The translations under genes and the position numbers were made by a program. This document shows, in pieces, positions 1 through 6,921 of a DNA stretch of 14,702 nucleotides (positions are counted from its first letter, which is position 1; every line of letters begins with the position of its first letter). Origin of the DNA: DATAQC01 sp051005135 (lineage in GTDB: Bacteria; Actinomycetota; Acidimicrobiia; Acidimicrobiales; AC-14); NCBI GenBank assembly GCA_051005135.1, contig JBPCJQ010000030.1:1-14702 (forward strand). Direction: 5' to 3'. The notes beneath the pieces are model-generated. The model had not been told where the DNA came from, did no database searches, and worked only from the letters and a program-made list of their open reading frames with translations.

Positions 1-1
1 G

Positions 2-1834
2 TCGTCTGGCCTCACCCCTCCTGCCCCTCATGTGCTTAGTTTTGTTTGCCTGCACGAGTACGTCCCCCCCCCCCCCCCCGCCGCCATCGTCCACGCGGCC
101 CGCATCATGCCTCTGTCGCGTATCCCCGACCGCCAGCGCGAGGTGTGCCTCGACCTGGTCTACGACCGCCGTGACCCGGAGCGGGGTTACGACCCGCTGC
201 AGGAGCTGCTTGGCCTGTTCGAGGGCGTCAGCTCGACGACGGTCGAGAAGGAGGACCGCAGCGGCTGGCCGGTGGCCGACCGCCTGCGCCAGCGCATCAT
301 CGACGGCGACCGCAACGGGCTCACCTCCGACCTCGACGAGGCCCTGGTCACCACGCCAGCCCTCGACATCGTCAACGACACCCTGCTCGCGGGCATGAAG
401 GTGGTGGGCGACCTGTTCGCCTCGGGCGAGATGCAGCTGCCGTTCGTGCTCCAGTCGGCAGAGGCCATGAAGGCGGCGGTCGCCCATCTCGAGCCCCACA
501 TGGAGAAGTCAGACCAGGGGGGCAAAGGGCGCGTCGTGCTGGCCACGGTGAAGGGCGACGTGCACGACATCGGCAAGAACCTGGTCGACATCATCCTCAC
601 CAACAACGGCTACGAGGTGCACAACCTCGGGATCAAGGTGGCGGTGAACGAGATGGTGGCGCGGGCGACCGAGGTGAACGCAGACGTGATCGGCATGAGC
701 GGCCTGCTGGTGAAGAGCACCCTCATCATGCGGGAGAACCTGGAGGAGCTCAACCAGCGCGGCCTGTCGTCGATACCGGTGCTGCTGGGCGGGGCCGCCC
801 TAACCCGCCGCTACGTCGAGCGCGACCTCCGCGAGGTCTACGAGGGCCGGGTCTTCTACGGCAAGGACGCCTTCGAGGGCCTGCGCACCCTCGACAAGCT
901 CATGGACATGAAGCGCTCCGGTGCCGAAGACCCCGCCTTCGGGCGCGAGCTGAGCGGCCGGGCCCTACCGTCACGAGCTGAGCGGGCCGGGGTGTCGGCC
1001 TCCGATATCCCCTCGCGGTCGCCGGAGGTGGAGGCCGACAACCACGTCTTCGCGCCCCCGTTCCTCGGCTCGCGGGTCGTGAAGGGCCTCCCCCTGGACG
1101 AGATCGCCGGTTGGTTGAACGAGACTGCTCTGTTCCGCAACCAGTGGCAGTTCCGGCCTATCGGGGGCGAGCCCGACGCCGACTTCAAGGCCCGGCTGCG
1201 GCCCACCTTGCGCGAGGAGCTGGCCAAGGCCAAGGAGGCAGGGACGCTTGTGCCTCAGGTCGCCTACGGCTATTACCCGGCCAGCGGTGACGGCAACGAC
1301 GTCGTCATCTGGAAGGACGAAACCCGCACTGCCGAGTGGCTGCGCTTCTCCTTCCCGCGCCAGTCAACGTCGCCGTGGCTGTGCATCGCCGACTTCTTCC
1401 GCCCCGTCGCGTCGGGTGAGGTCGACTACGCCTGCTTCTCCATCGTCACCATGGGCTCCGCCGTCTCCGAGGCCACCGCTCGCCTGTTCGCCGAGGACCG
1501 CTACCAGGAGTACCTCCTGCTCCATGGCCTGGGGGTGGAGATGGCCGAGGCCCTGGCCGAGTACTGGCACCGCCGCATCCGCGATGAGTGGGGCTTCGCC
1601 GACGAGGACGGCAACCTGGTGAACATGCTCCTACGCCAGCACTACCGGGGCGGCCGCTACTCGTGGGGCTACCCGGCTTGTCCCGACCTGGAGGACAACG
1701 CCAAGGTCGCCGACCTGCTCGACGCCGAGCGCATCGGGGTGGTGGTGAGCGACGACTTCCAGTTCCACCCCGAGCAGACCACGTCGGCCATCATCTGCCA
1801 CCACCCCCGGGCCAAGTACTTCGTGGCCCGATAG
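2..1834 (+). CDS. metH: Methionine synthase, cobalamin-dependent, C-terminal part (5' partial)
   Basis: MetH transfers a methyl group from methyltetrahydrofolate to homocysteine through a bound cobalamin, in the cytoplasm. Only the C-terminal half is here: the frame is open to base 2, so the homocysteine and most of the folate domain lie off the window. The GTG at 32 is not a real start. In order, there is the end of the folate domain (HAARIMPLSRIPDRQREVCL, about 90-150), the helical cap of the B12 module (about 250-510), and the B12 Rossmann domain with the DVHDIG motif at 557-574, whose His (563-565) is the lower cobalt ligand, plus SGLLVKST and GGAALTRRYVE. The reactivation domain (about 1050-1834) carries the AdoMet-binding RYSWGYPACPD motif. 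The stop is TAG at 1832. The first ~80 bases fit the family poorly: five family-typical codons are replaced by five Pro codons in a C run. Identification is firm; the extreme 5' sequence is doubtful. Confidence 0.95.
   Translation, partial: SSGLTPPAPHVLSFVCLHEYVPPPPPAAIVHAARIMPLSRIPDRQREVCLDLVYDRRDPERGYDPLQELLGLFEGVSSTTVEKEDRSGWPVADRLRQRIIDGDRNGLTSDLDEALVTTPALDIVNDTLLAGMKVVGDLFASGEMQLPFVLQSAEAMKAAVAHLEPHMEKSDQGGKGRVVLATVKGDVHDIGKNLVDIILTNNGYEVHNLGIKVAVNEMVARATEVNADVIGMSGLLVKSTLIMRENLEELNQRGLSSIPVLLGGAALTRRYVERDLREVYEGRVFYGKDAFEGLRTLDKLMDMKRSGAEDPAFGRELSGRALPSRAERAGVSASDIPSRSPEVEADNHVFAPPFLGSRVVKGLPLDEIAGWLNETALFRNQWQFRPIGGEPDADFKARLRPTLREELAKAKEAGTLVPQVAYGYYPASGDGNDVVIWKDETRTAEWLRFSFPRQSTSPWLCIADFFRPVASGEVDYACFSIVTMGSAVSEATARLFAEDRYQEYLLLHGLGVEMAEALAEYWHRRIRDEWGFADEDGNLVNMLLRQHYRGGRYSWGYPACPDLEDNAKVADLLDAERIGVVVSDDFQFHPEQTTSAIICHHPRAKYFVAR
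64..79. repeat. 16-base poly-C tract inside metH
   Basis: Sixteen consecutive C residues encode five prolines between HEYV and AAIVHAARI. Related MetH proteins, as I recall them, have about five non-proline residues of the EAGLD type here, so length and frame are kept but content is lost. A sequencing or assembly artefact at a contig edge is the simplest reading. A real slippery tract is possible. Confidence 0.9.
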
Positions 1835-1842
1835 GGGGGCGC

Positions 1843-2796
1843 TTACCCGTCGAGAAGCGTGAGGATGTCGGCACCGGTGTCGGTGACGACCAGGGTGTGC
1901 TCGAACTGGGCGGTGCGGCGGCGGTCGGCGGTGACGGCCGTCCACCCGTCGTCCCACATACGGTGGCGCCAGGTGCCCACGGTGATCATGGGCTCGACTG
2001 TGAACGTCATGCCCGGTTCCATCACGGTTGCGGCCGACGGGTCGAAGTGGTGGGGCACCTGGGGCGCCATGTGGAACTGCTCGCCGATGCCGTGGCCCAC
2101 GAACGCCTGCACCACGCCGTAGCCGTGGCTGTGGGCCAGGGCCTCGATGGCGACGCCGATGTCGGAGATGGGTTGCCCCGGCCGCACCGCGGCGATGCCC
2201 TCGTACATGCAGCGGCGGACGACGTCGACCAACCGCCGGGACTCCTCGTCGACGTGGCCCACCAAGAAGGTGGCGTTGGTGTCGCCGTGGACACCGTCGA
2301 GGAAGATGGTGACGTCGAGGTTGACGATGTCGCCGTCGACCAGTGCCCTGTCGTCGGGTATCCCGTGACAGATGACCTCGTTGACCGAGGTGCACAGCGA
2401 CTTGGGGAAGAAGTGGTAGTTGAGGGGGCTGGGGTAACCGCCCCGCCCGATGCATTCCTCGTGGGCCCGGGCGTCGAGCTCGTCGGTGGTGACGCCGGGG
2501 GCCACGAGGGATCCCACCGCAGCCAGCACCTCGGCCGCGGCTCGACCCGCCCGACGCATGCGCTCGATCACCTCTGGCGACTTGACCATCGCCTCATCGG
2601 ACTTGGCCGGCTCACCCGATGCCGCGTAGGAGGGGCGACCGATGCCGTCCGGTACCAACCGGGTCGGGCCGAGGCGCCCGGGGCGCAGCGGCTCATGTGA
2701 CTGCTTGTGACAACGCTTGTACTTACGGCCGCTTCCGCACCAGCAGGCATCGTTGGCTTTGGGCCCGGCAAACGTGACCGACGACATCGTCACCAT
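1843..2796 (-). CDS. map: Methionine aminopeptidase type I with N-terminal SEC-C zinc motif
   Basis: This cytoplasmic metallopeptidase removes the initiator methionine from nascent proteins. With the ATG at 2796 the product is 317 residues. An N-terminal SEC-C motif CxCx8CH (C18, C20, C29, H30) probably binds zinc and may dock on ribosomes; it is joined by a ~35-residue linker to the pita-bread catalytic domain. All five metal ligands are present: D161, D172, H235, E268 and E299. Their spacings (11, 63, 33, 31) equal those of the E. coli enzyme. The substrate-contact His residues H144 (CHGIP) and H242 are also present. ATG 2796 is preferred to the in-frame ATG at 2841 because GGAAC lies 6 bases upstream and the extra 15 residues are nondescript; ATG 2787 is a third option. 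The gene converges on metH with 8 bp between stops and no visible terminator. Confidence 0.95.
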   Translation of the reverse strand: MVTMSSVTFAGPKANDACWCGSGRKYKRCHKQSHEPLRPGRLGPTRLVPDGIGRPSYAASGEPAKSDEAMVKSPEVIERMRRAGRAAAEVLAAVGSLVAPGVTTDELDARAHEECIGRGGYPSPLNYHFFPKSLCTSVNEVICHGIPDDRALVDGDIVNLDVTIFLDGVHGDTNATFLVGHVDEESRRLVDVVRRCMYEGIAAVRPGQPISDIGVAIEALAHSHGYGVVQAFVGHGIGEQFHMAPQVPHHFDPSAATVMEPGMTFTVEPMITVGTWRHRMWDDGWTAVTADRRRTAQFEHTLVVTDTGADILTLLDG

Positions 2797-2978
2797 TGTA
2801 GTTCCGGCCTCTGGCGGCGGTACGGCGCTAGATGTCCACATCAGTTATTGACCGTCGCCGGGCTTTGGCCGAGACTGCGCGCAACCCGGGCGGCGGAACT
2901 CGCCGGAAGGGGCGGTCTTCGGAGTAGCTCCGCCGACCCCCCGACCCGGTTCTAGTTTCTTCAGTGTCGCTCAACACC

Positions 2979-3071
2979 TCAGAGGCGACGGCTGCGACCG
3001 CGGTAGTAGAAGCCGCCGCCTCCACCCAAGAGCAGCACGATGATCAGGATGATCAGCAGTAGTTCGAGCAT
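2979..3071 (-). CDS. Predicted 30-residue single-pass membrane miniprotein
   Basis: A short frame from ATG 3071 to TGA 2979 encodes MLELLLIILIIVLLLGGGGG followed by FYYRGRSRRL. The architecture is clear: one hydrophobic segment (residues 2-15), a five-glycine turn, two tyrosines and an arginine-rich cytoplasmic-type tail consistent with the positive-inside rule. I recall similar tiny Leu/Ile-rich, Gly-turn proteins in many bacteria, usually called hypothetical, but I cannot name a family with certainty. There is no good Shine-Dalgarno; a CACTAT hexamer ends 6 bases before the ATG, so a leaderless transcript is possible but weakly supported. It is divergent from tal-pgi and upstream of map on the same strand. 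The low-complexity composition leaves some chance that it is fortuitous, though random high-GC sequence would not favour such an Ile/Leu run. Confidence 0.6.
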   Translation of the reverse strand: MLELLLIILIIVLLLGGGGGFYYRGRSRRL

Positions 3072-3131
3072 GCACCGATAGTGCCCGTACCTGACCTGCC
3101 CCAAACAGCTTGATGGCTCTACGCTCCTACC

Positions 3132-3170
3132 TACCGGGCTGGCGCCTTACCGGGCTCGCGCTTCACCGGG
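3132..3170. repeat. 16-bp tandem direct repeat in the tal-pgi leader
   Basis: Two copies of a 16-base unit (TACCGGGCTGGCGCCT at 3132-3147 and TACCGGGCTCGCGCTT at 3148-3163) are followed by a partial third (CACCGGG, 3164-3170). The ACCGGG cores start at 3133, 3149 and 3165, exactly 16 apart. The array ends just before the ribosome-binding site AAGGGA (3175-3180) of tal-pgi. It could be a regulator-binding or RNA-level element, or a chance slippage product. Confidence 0.6.
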
Positions 3171-3187
3171 AGAGAAGGGATCCGTCC

Positions 3188-5866
3188 ATGAGCAACGGCC
3201 TCCACCGCCTGCACGACGCCGGCCAGAGCGTCTGGTACGACAACATCCGCCGGGGGCTCCTCACCAGCGGTGAGCTCACCCGGTACCTCCGCGACTACGC
3301 CGTCACCGGTGTGACCTCCAACCCCACCATCTTCGAACGGGCCATCACGTCGAGCGCCGACTACGACGACGGGATACGGGCGGCAGAGCCCGAGACGTCG
3401 TCGGCCGAGGAGCTGTTCTTCGCCCTCGCCCTCGACGACATTCGTGCCGCCGCCGACGTACTCACCCCGGCCTACGAGGCCGCTGGTGGCCTGGACGGCT
3501 TCGTTTCGCTCGAGGTGTCGCCCACGCTGGCCCACGATGCCGAGGGCACCATTGCCGCCGCGAGGGACCTGTTCGGGCGGGCCGCCCGGCCCAACGTGAT
3601 GATCAAGGTGCCCGGCACGGCCGAGGGCACGGTAGCCATCGAGGAGCTCATAGCCGCCGGTATCAACGTGAACGTCACCCTGTTGTTCTCCACCGAGCAG
3701 TATCAAGCCGCGGCCGAGGCCTGGCTGCGGGGGCTGGAGCGACGGGCGAACGCCGGAGAGTCGCTCGACGTGGCCTCGGTGGCGTCGGTCTTCGTCTCCC
3801 GATGGGACACGGCCGCTGACCCCCAGCTTCCCGACGAGCTACGGGGCACCACCGGCCTGGCATCGGCGCGGCTCACCTACGCCGCTTACCGCGAGCTGTT
3901 GGGCACAGAACGCTGGCGGGTGTTGGCTGAGGGCGGAGCATCGCCCCAGCGGGTGCTATGGGCCAGTACCGGCACCAAGGATCCTCACCTTCCCGACACC
4001 TACTACGTGGCCGCCCTGGCCGCCCCCGACACCGTCGACACCATCCCCGAGGCAACGCTGTTGGCCTTCGCCGACCACGGCCGGGTGGGCGACATGCTGG
4101 TGGCCGACCGGGCCGCGGCCGAGCCCGAGCTGGCCCGCATCACCAGGGCTGGGGTCGACCTCGGTCTCGTCGCCGCCGACCTGCAGGTCAAGGGGGTGGA
4201 GTCGTTCGCGGAGTCGTTCCACCGCCTGGTGGCCAAGCTCGCCGAGAAGGCCGCCAGCCTGCGCGACAAGGCCGCGTCGCCGCCTGTCTCCGCGGCCGAG
4301 CCCGGCACTGAGCGGCTGGGAGACCTTGGCGGGGCAGTCGAGGCGGCGGTGGCCGACCTGGCCGGGCGCAGCGCCATGCGCCGGGCCTACGAGGGCGACT
4401 ACACGCTGTGGCAGGACGACCCCACCGAGGTGGCCGACCGTCTGGGTTGGCTGTTCAGCCCGTCCCAGATGGAACAGCAGGTGCCGGAGCTGGCGCAGTT
4501 CGCCAAGCAGTGCACAGCCGACGGGTTGACGTCGGCGGTGGTGATGGGCATGGGGGGGTCGTCGCTGTTCCCCGAGGTGATGGTTGAGACGTTCGACGCC
4601 GCTGATGGCCACCTACAGGTGGCCGTGCTCGACACCACCGACCCCGCTGCCATCGAGAAGGTGGCCTCGTCGCTGCCCCTGGAGCACACCCTCTTCGTCG
4701 CCGCCTCCAAGTCGGGGACAACCCTCGAGACCCGCAGCCACCTCGAGTACTTCTGGGACCAGGTGCGGCGGTCACCGCGTTCGGGCCACGCAGGCCCGGC
4801 GCAGCAGTTCGCGGTGATCACCGACGCCGGCAGCGAGCTGGCAGTGCTGGCCGCCGAGCGGGGGTTCCGAAAGGTGTTCGAGAACCGCCCCGACGTCGGC
4901 GGCCGCTACTCGGCGCTGACCCACTTCGGGCTGGTGCCCGCCGCCCTGCTCGGCGTCGACGTGTGCGAGCTCCTGCACCGAGCCGGGCACATGGCGGCCG
5001 CCACCGCCCCCCTCGTTCCCACCGACCAGAACCCAGGGCTGCGCCTGGGGGCGGTTCTGGCGTCCGCAGCCACCGTAGGCCGCGACAAGCTCACCATCGT
5101 GCTGCCCGACGAGATAGCGAGCTTCGGCCTGTGGCTCGAGCAGCTCATCGCCGAGTCAACCGGCAAGCATGGCAGGGGGATCGTCCCTGTCGTGGGCGAG
5201 CCTCTGGGTGATCCCGAAGTGTACGGCGACGACCGCCTGTTCGTGGCGGTGGGCGACGGGTCCTCCGCGGCGCTGTCCGCCTTGGCCGCCGCCGGCCACC
5301 CTGTGGTCGACCTGTGCTACACCGACCGCTTCGACATCGGGGCCGAGGTGCTGCGCTGGGAGGTGGCCGTAGCCATGGCGGGTGCCCTCCTCGGCATCAA
5401 CCCCTTCGACCAGCCCAACGTGGCCGAGGCCAAGGCGGCCACCAACGAGGTGCTGGCCTCCGGCGTGCCCGACATCCCTACCGAGCCGGTAGCCAGCCTG
5501 CTCGAGCAGTTCCAGCCGGGCGATTACCTGTCGATCCAAGCCTATGTCGACCCCGGCTCCGCGGTTGTGGCCCAGTTGCAGGCGGCCCGCATGCGCCTGC
5601 GCGACCACTACCGGGTGGCAACGACCTTGGGCATCGGCCCCCGCTTCTTGCATTCCACCGGCCAGTTGCACAAGGGCGGCCCGCCCACCGGCGTGTTCTT
5701 GCAGGTCGTGGGCGACGACGATGTCGACGTGGCCATACCCGGCCAGCCCTTCGGCTTCTCCACCCTCAAGCGGGCTCAGGCCGCCGGCGACCTGGCCACC
5801 CTGCGCAAGCACGGCCTGCGGGCGGCCCGGGTGGCGGTCGACGAGCTGGCCTCCTGGGAAGGCTGA
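3188..5866 (+). CDS. Bifunctional transaldolase / glucose-6-phosphate isomerase
   Basis: This is one polypeptide with two enzymes of cytoplasmic sugar metabolism: transaldolase (sedoheptulose-7-P + glyceraldehyde-3-P to erythrose-4-P + fructose-6-P) and phosphoglucose isomerase (fructose-6-P to glucose-6-P). ATG 3188 is chosen because AAGGGA lies 7 bases upstream and SNGLHRLHDAGQSVWYDNI is the usual transaldolase N-terminus; a 26-codon upstream extension from 3110 is unlikely. It is 892 residues, the usual length for this fusion. Residues ~1-370 are transaldolase, with VTSNPTIFERAI and Schiff-base lysine K140 in MIKVPGT. An Ala/Lys-rich linker leads to the isomerase: MGGSS (455-459), SKSGTT (507-512), GGRYS (571-575), ESTGKHGRG (656-664), GINPFDQPNVAEAK and HSTGQLHKGG with K829. 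The fusion could pass fructose-6-P between domains. It is the first gene of the tal-pgi/gnd/zwf cluster. Confidence 0.96.
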   Translation: MSNGLHRLHDAGQSVWYDNIRRGLLTSGELTRYLRDYAVTGVTSNPTIFERAITSSADYDDGIRAAEPETSSAEELFFALALDDIRAAADVLTPAYEAAGGLDGFVSLEVSPTLAHDAEGTIAAARDLFGRAARPNVMIKVPGTAEGTVAIEELIAAGINVNVTLLFSTEQYQAAAEAWLRGLERRANAGESLDVASVASVFVSRWDTAADPQLPDELRGTTGLASARLTYAAYRELLGTERWRVLAEGGASPQRVLWASTGTKDPHLPDTYYVAALAAPDTVDTIPEATLLAFADHGRVGDMLVADRAAAEPELARITRAGVDLGLVAADLQVKGVESFAESFHRLVAKLAEKAASLRDKAASPPVSAAEPGTERLGDLGGAVEAAVADLAGRSAMRRAYEGDYTLWQDDPTEVADRLGWLFSPSQMEQQVPELAQFAKQCTADGLTSAVVMGMGGSSLFPEVMVETFDAADGHLQVAVLDTTDPAAIEKVASSLPLEHTLFVAASKSGTTLETRSHLEYFWDQVRRSPRSGHAGPAQQFAVITDAGSELAVLAAERGFRKVFENRPDVGGRYSALTHFGLVPAALLGVDVCELLHRAGHMAAATAPLVPTDQNPGLRLGAVLASAATVGRDKLTIVLPDEIASFGLWLEQLIAESTGKHGRGIVPVVGEPLGDPEVYGDDRLFVAVGDGSSAALSALAAAGHPVVDLCYTDRFDIGAEVLRWEVAVAMAGALLGINPFDQPNVAEAKAATNEVLASGVPDIPTEPVASLLEQFQPGDYLSIQAYVDPGSAVVAQLQAARMRLRDHYRVATTLGIGPRFLHSTGQLHKGGPPTGVFLQVVGDDDVDVAIPGQPFGFSTLKRAQAAGDLATLRKHGLRAARVAVDELASWEG

Positions 5867-5873
5867 GAGAGCC

Positions 5874-6914
5874 ATGCAGCTAGGGATGGTGGGGCTCGGG
5901 CGCATGGGCGCCAACCTGGTGCGCAGGCTGATGGCGGGCGGCCATGAGTGCATCGTCTACGACGTGAGCGTCGAGGCTGTGGCCGCCGTCGCCGGCGAGG
6001 GGGCGGTGGGGGCCACGTCCATTGAGGACTTGGTGGCCAAGCTGTCCGCGCCGCGGGCGGCATGGGTGATGGTGCCGGCCGCCTTCGCGGGGTCGACCGT
6101 CGATGCCCTGGCCCGGCACATGGAAGCGGGCGACATCGTGATCGACGGTGGCAACTCGTTCTACCGCGACGACGTGGCCCGGGCCGCGACCCTTGCTCCC
6201 CGCGGCGTGCACTACGTCGATGTGGGCACCAGCGGGGGAGTGTTCGGCCTCGAGCGGGGCTTCTGCCTGATGATCGGTGGCGAAGACGAGGTGGTGGCCC
6301 ATCTGGCGCCGCTGTTCGCCACCATCGCCCCCGGGGTGGGGGCGGCGGCTCGCACGCCGGGGCGCACCGGCGACCCTGCGCGCGCCGAGCAGGGTTGGCT
6401 GCACTGCGGCCCGAACGGCGCCGGCCACTTCGGGAAGATGGTGCACAACGGCATCGAGTACGGGATTATGGCGGCCTACGCCGAAGGGCTCGGCATCTTG
6501 GCGCGGGCCAACGCCGGCGCCGAGGCGCGCAGTGCCGACGCCGAGACCGCGCCCCTGCTCGATGCCGAGTTCTACCGCTACGACATCGACACCGCAGCGG
6601 TGGCCGAGGTGTGGCGGCGGGGCAGCGTAGTGGCCTCCTGGCTGCTCGACCTCACGGCTGCGGCCCTTGCCGCCGACCCCGAACTGGCTGGGTTCACCGG
6701 CCGGGTATCCGACTCGGGCGAGGGACGCTGGACCGCCCAGGCCGCGGTCGACGTGGGAGTGCCCGCCCATGTGCTCACCGCCGCCCTCTTCGAGCGCTTC
6801 GCCTCCCAGGGCGAGGCCGAGTTCTCGGGTCGCATCCTGTCGGCCATGCGCAAGGAGTTCGGCGGCCACTCCGAGAAGCCGGCCGGCCTGCGTGGCCCGG
6901 ACGCACAGCCCTGA
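5874..6914 (+). CDS. gnd: 6-phosphogluconate dehydrogenase, decarboxylating, short form
   Basis: It oxidises and decarboxylates 6-phosphogluconate to ribulose-5-phosphate. The start at ATG 5874, 7 bases after the tal-pgi stop, gives 346 residues. This is the short Gnd class (about 300-350 residues) rather than the ~470-residue classical form. The N-terminal Rossmann motif GLGRMG (7-12) opens the protein. Then come DGGNSFYRDD, the class-typical GTSGGVFGLERGFCLMIGG, and the catalytic HFGKMVHNGIEYG with K188 and E195. After beta strand 2 the sequence is VYDVSVEAV: an acidic D30 sits where NADP-dependent classical enzymes have an Asn-Arg-Ser/Thr phosphate pocket. That suggests NAD preference, which is inference. 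The frame stays open upstream to 5544, but that stretch overlaps pgi and is not coding. It is translationally close to both neighbours and surely in one operon. Confidence 0.95.
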   Translation: MQLGMVGLGRMGANLVRRLMAGGHECIVYDVSVEAVAAVAGEGAVGATSIEDLVAKLSAPRAAWVMVPAAFAGSTVDALARHMEAGDIVIDGGNSFYRDDVARAATLAPRGVHYVDVGTSGGVFGLERGFCLMIGGEDEVVAHLAPLFATIAPGVGAAARTPGRTGDPARAEQGWLHCGPNGAGHFGKMVHNGIEYGIMAAYAEGLGILARANAGAEARSADAETAPLLDAEFYRYDIDTAAVAEVWRRGSVVASWLLDLTAAALAADPELAGFTGRVSDSGEGRWTAQAAVDVGVPAHVLTAALFERFASQGEAEFSGRILSAMRKEFGGHSEKPAGLRGPDAQP

Positions 6915-6921
6915 TGGCCTG

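Noticed and set aside
1588..2700. Long plus-strand open frame across the map gene (370 codons)
   Set aside because: It lies antisense to map, whose metal ligands are all intact, and its Gly/Arg/Val/Asp-rich translation matches no family. It is a high-GC shadow.
2920..2932. Small perfect hairpin CGGAG-TAG-CTCCG between map and the miniprotein
   Set aside because: Five base pairs with no T-tract is expected by chance in DNA this GC-rich.
3097..3133. Sigma-70-like hexamers upstream of tal-pgi (TACGCT at 3120, TTGATG at 3110)
   Set aside because: No pair has acceptable spacing, so no promoter is called.
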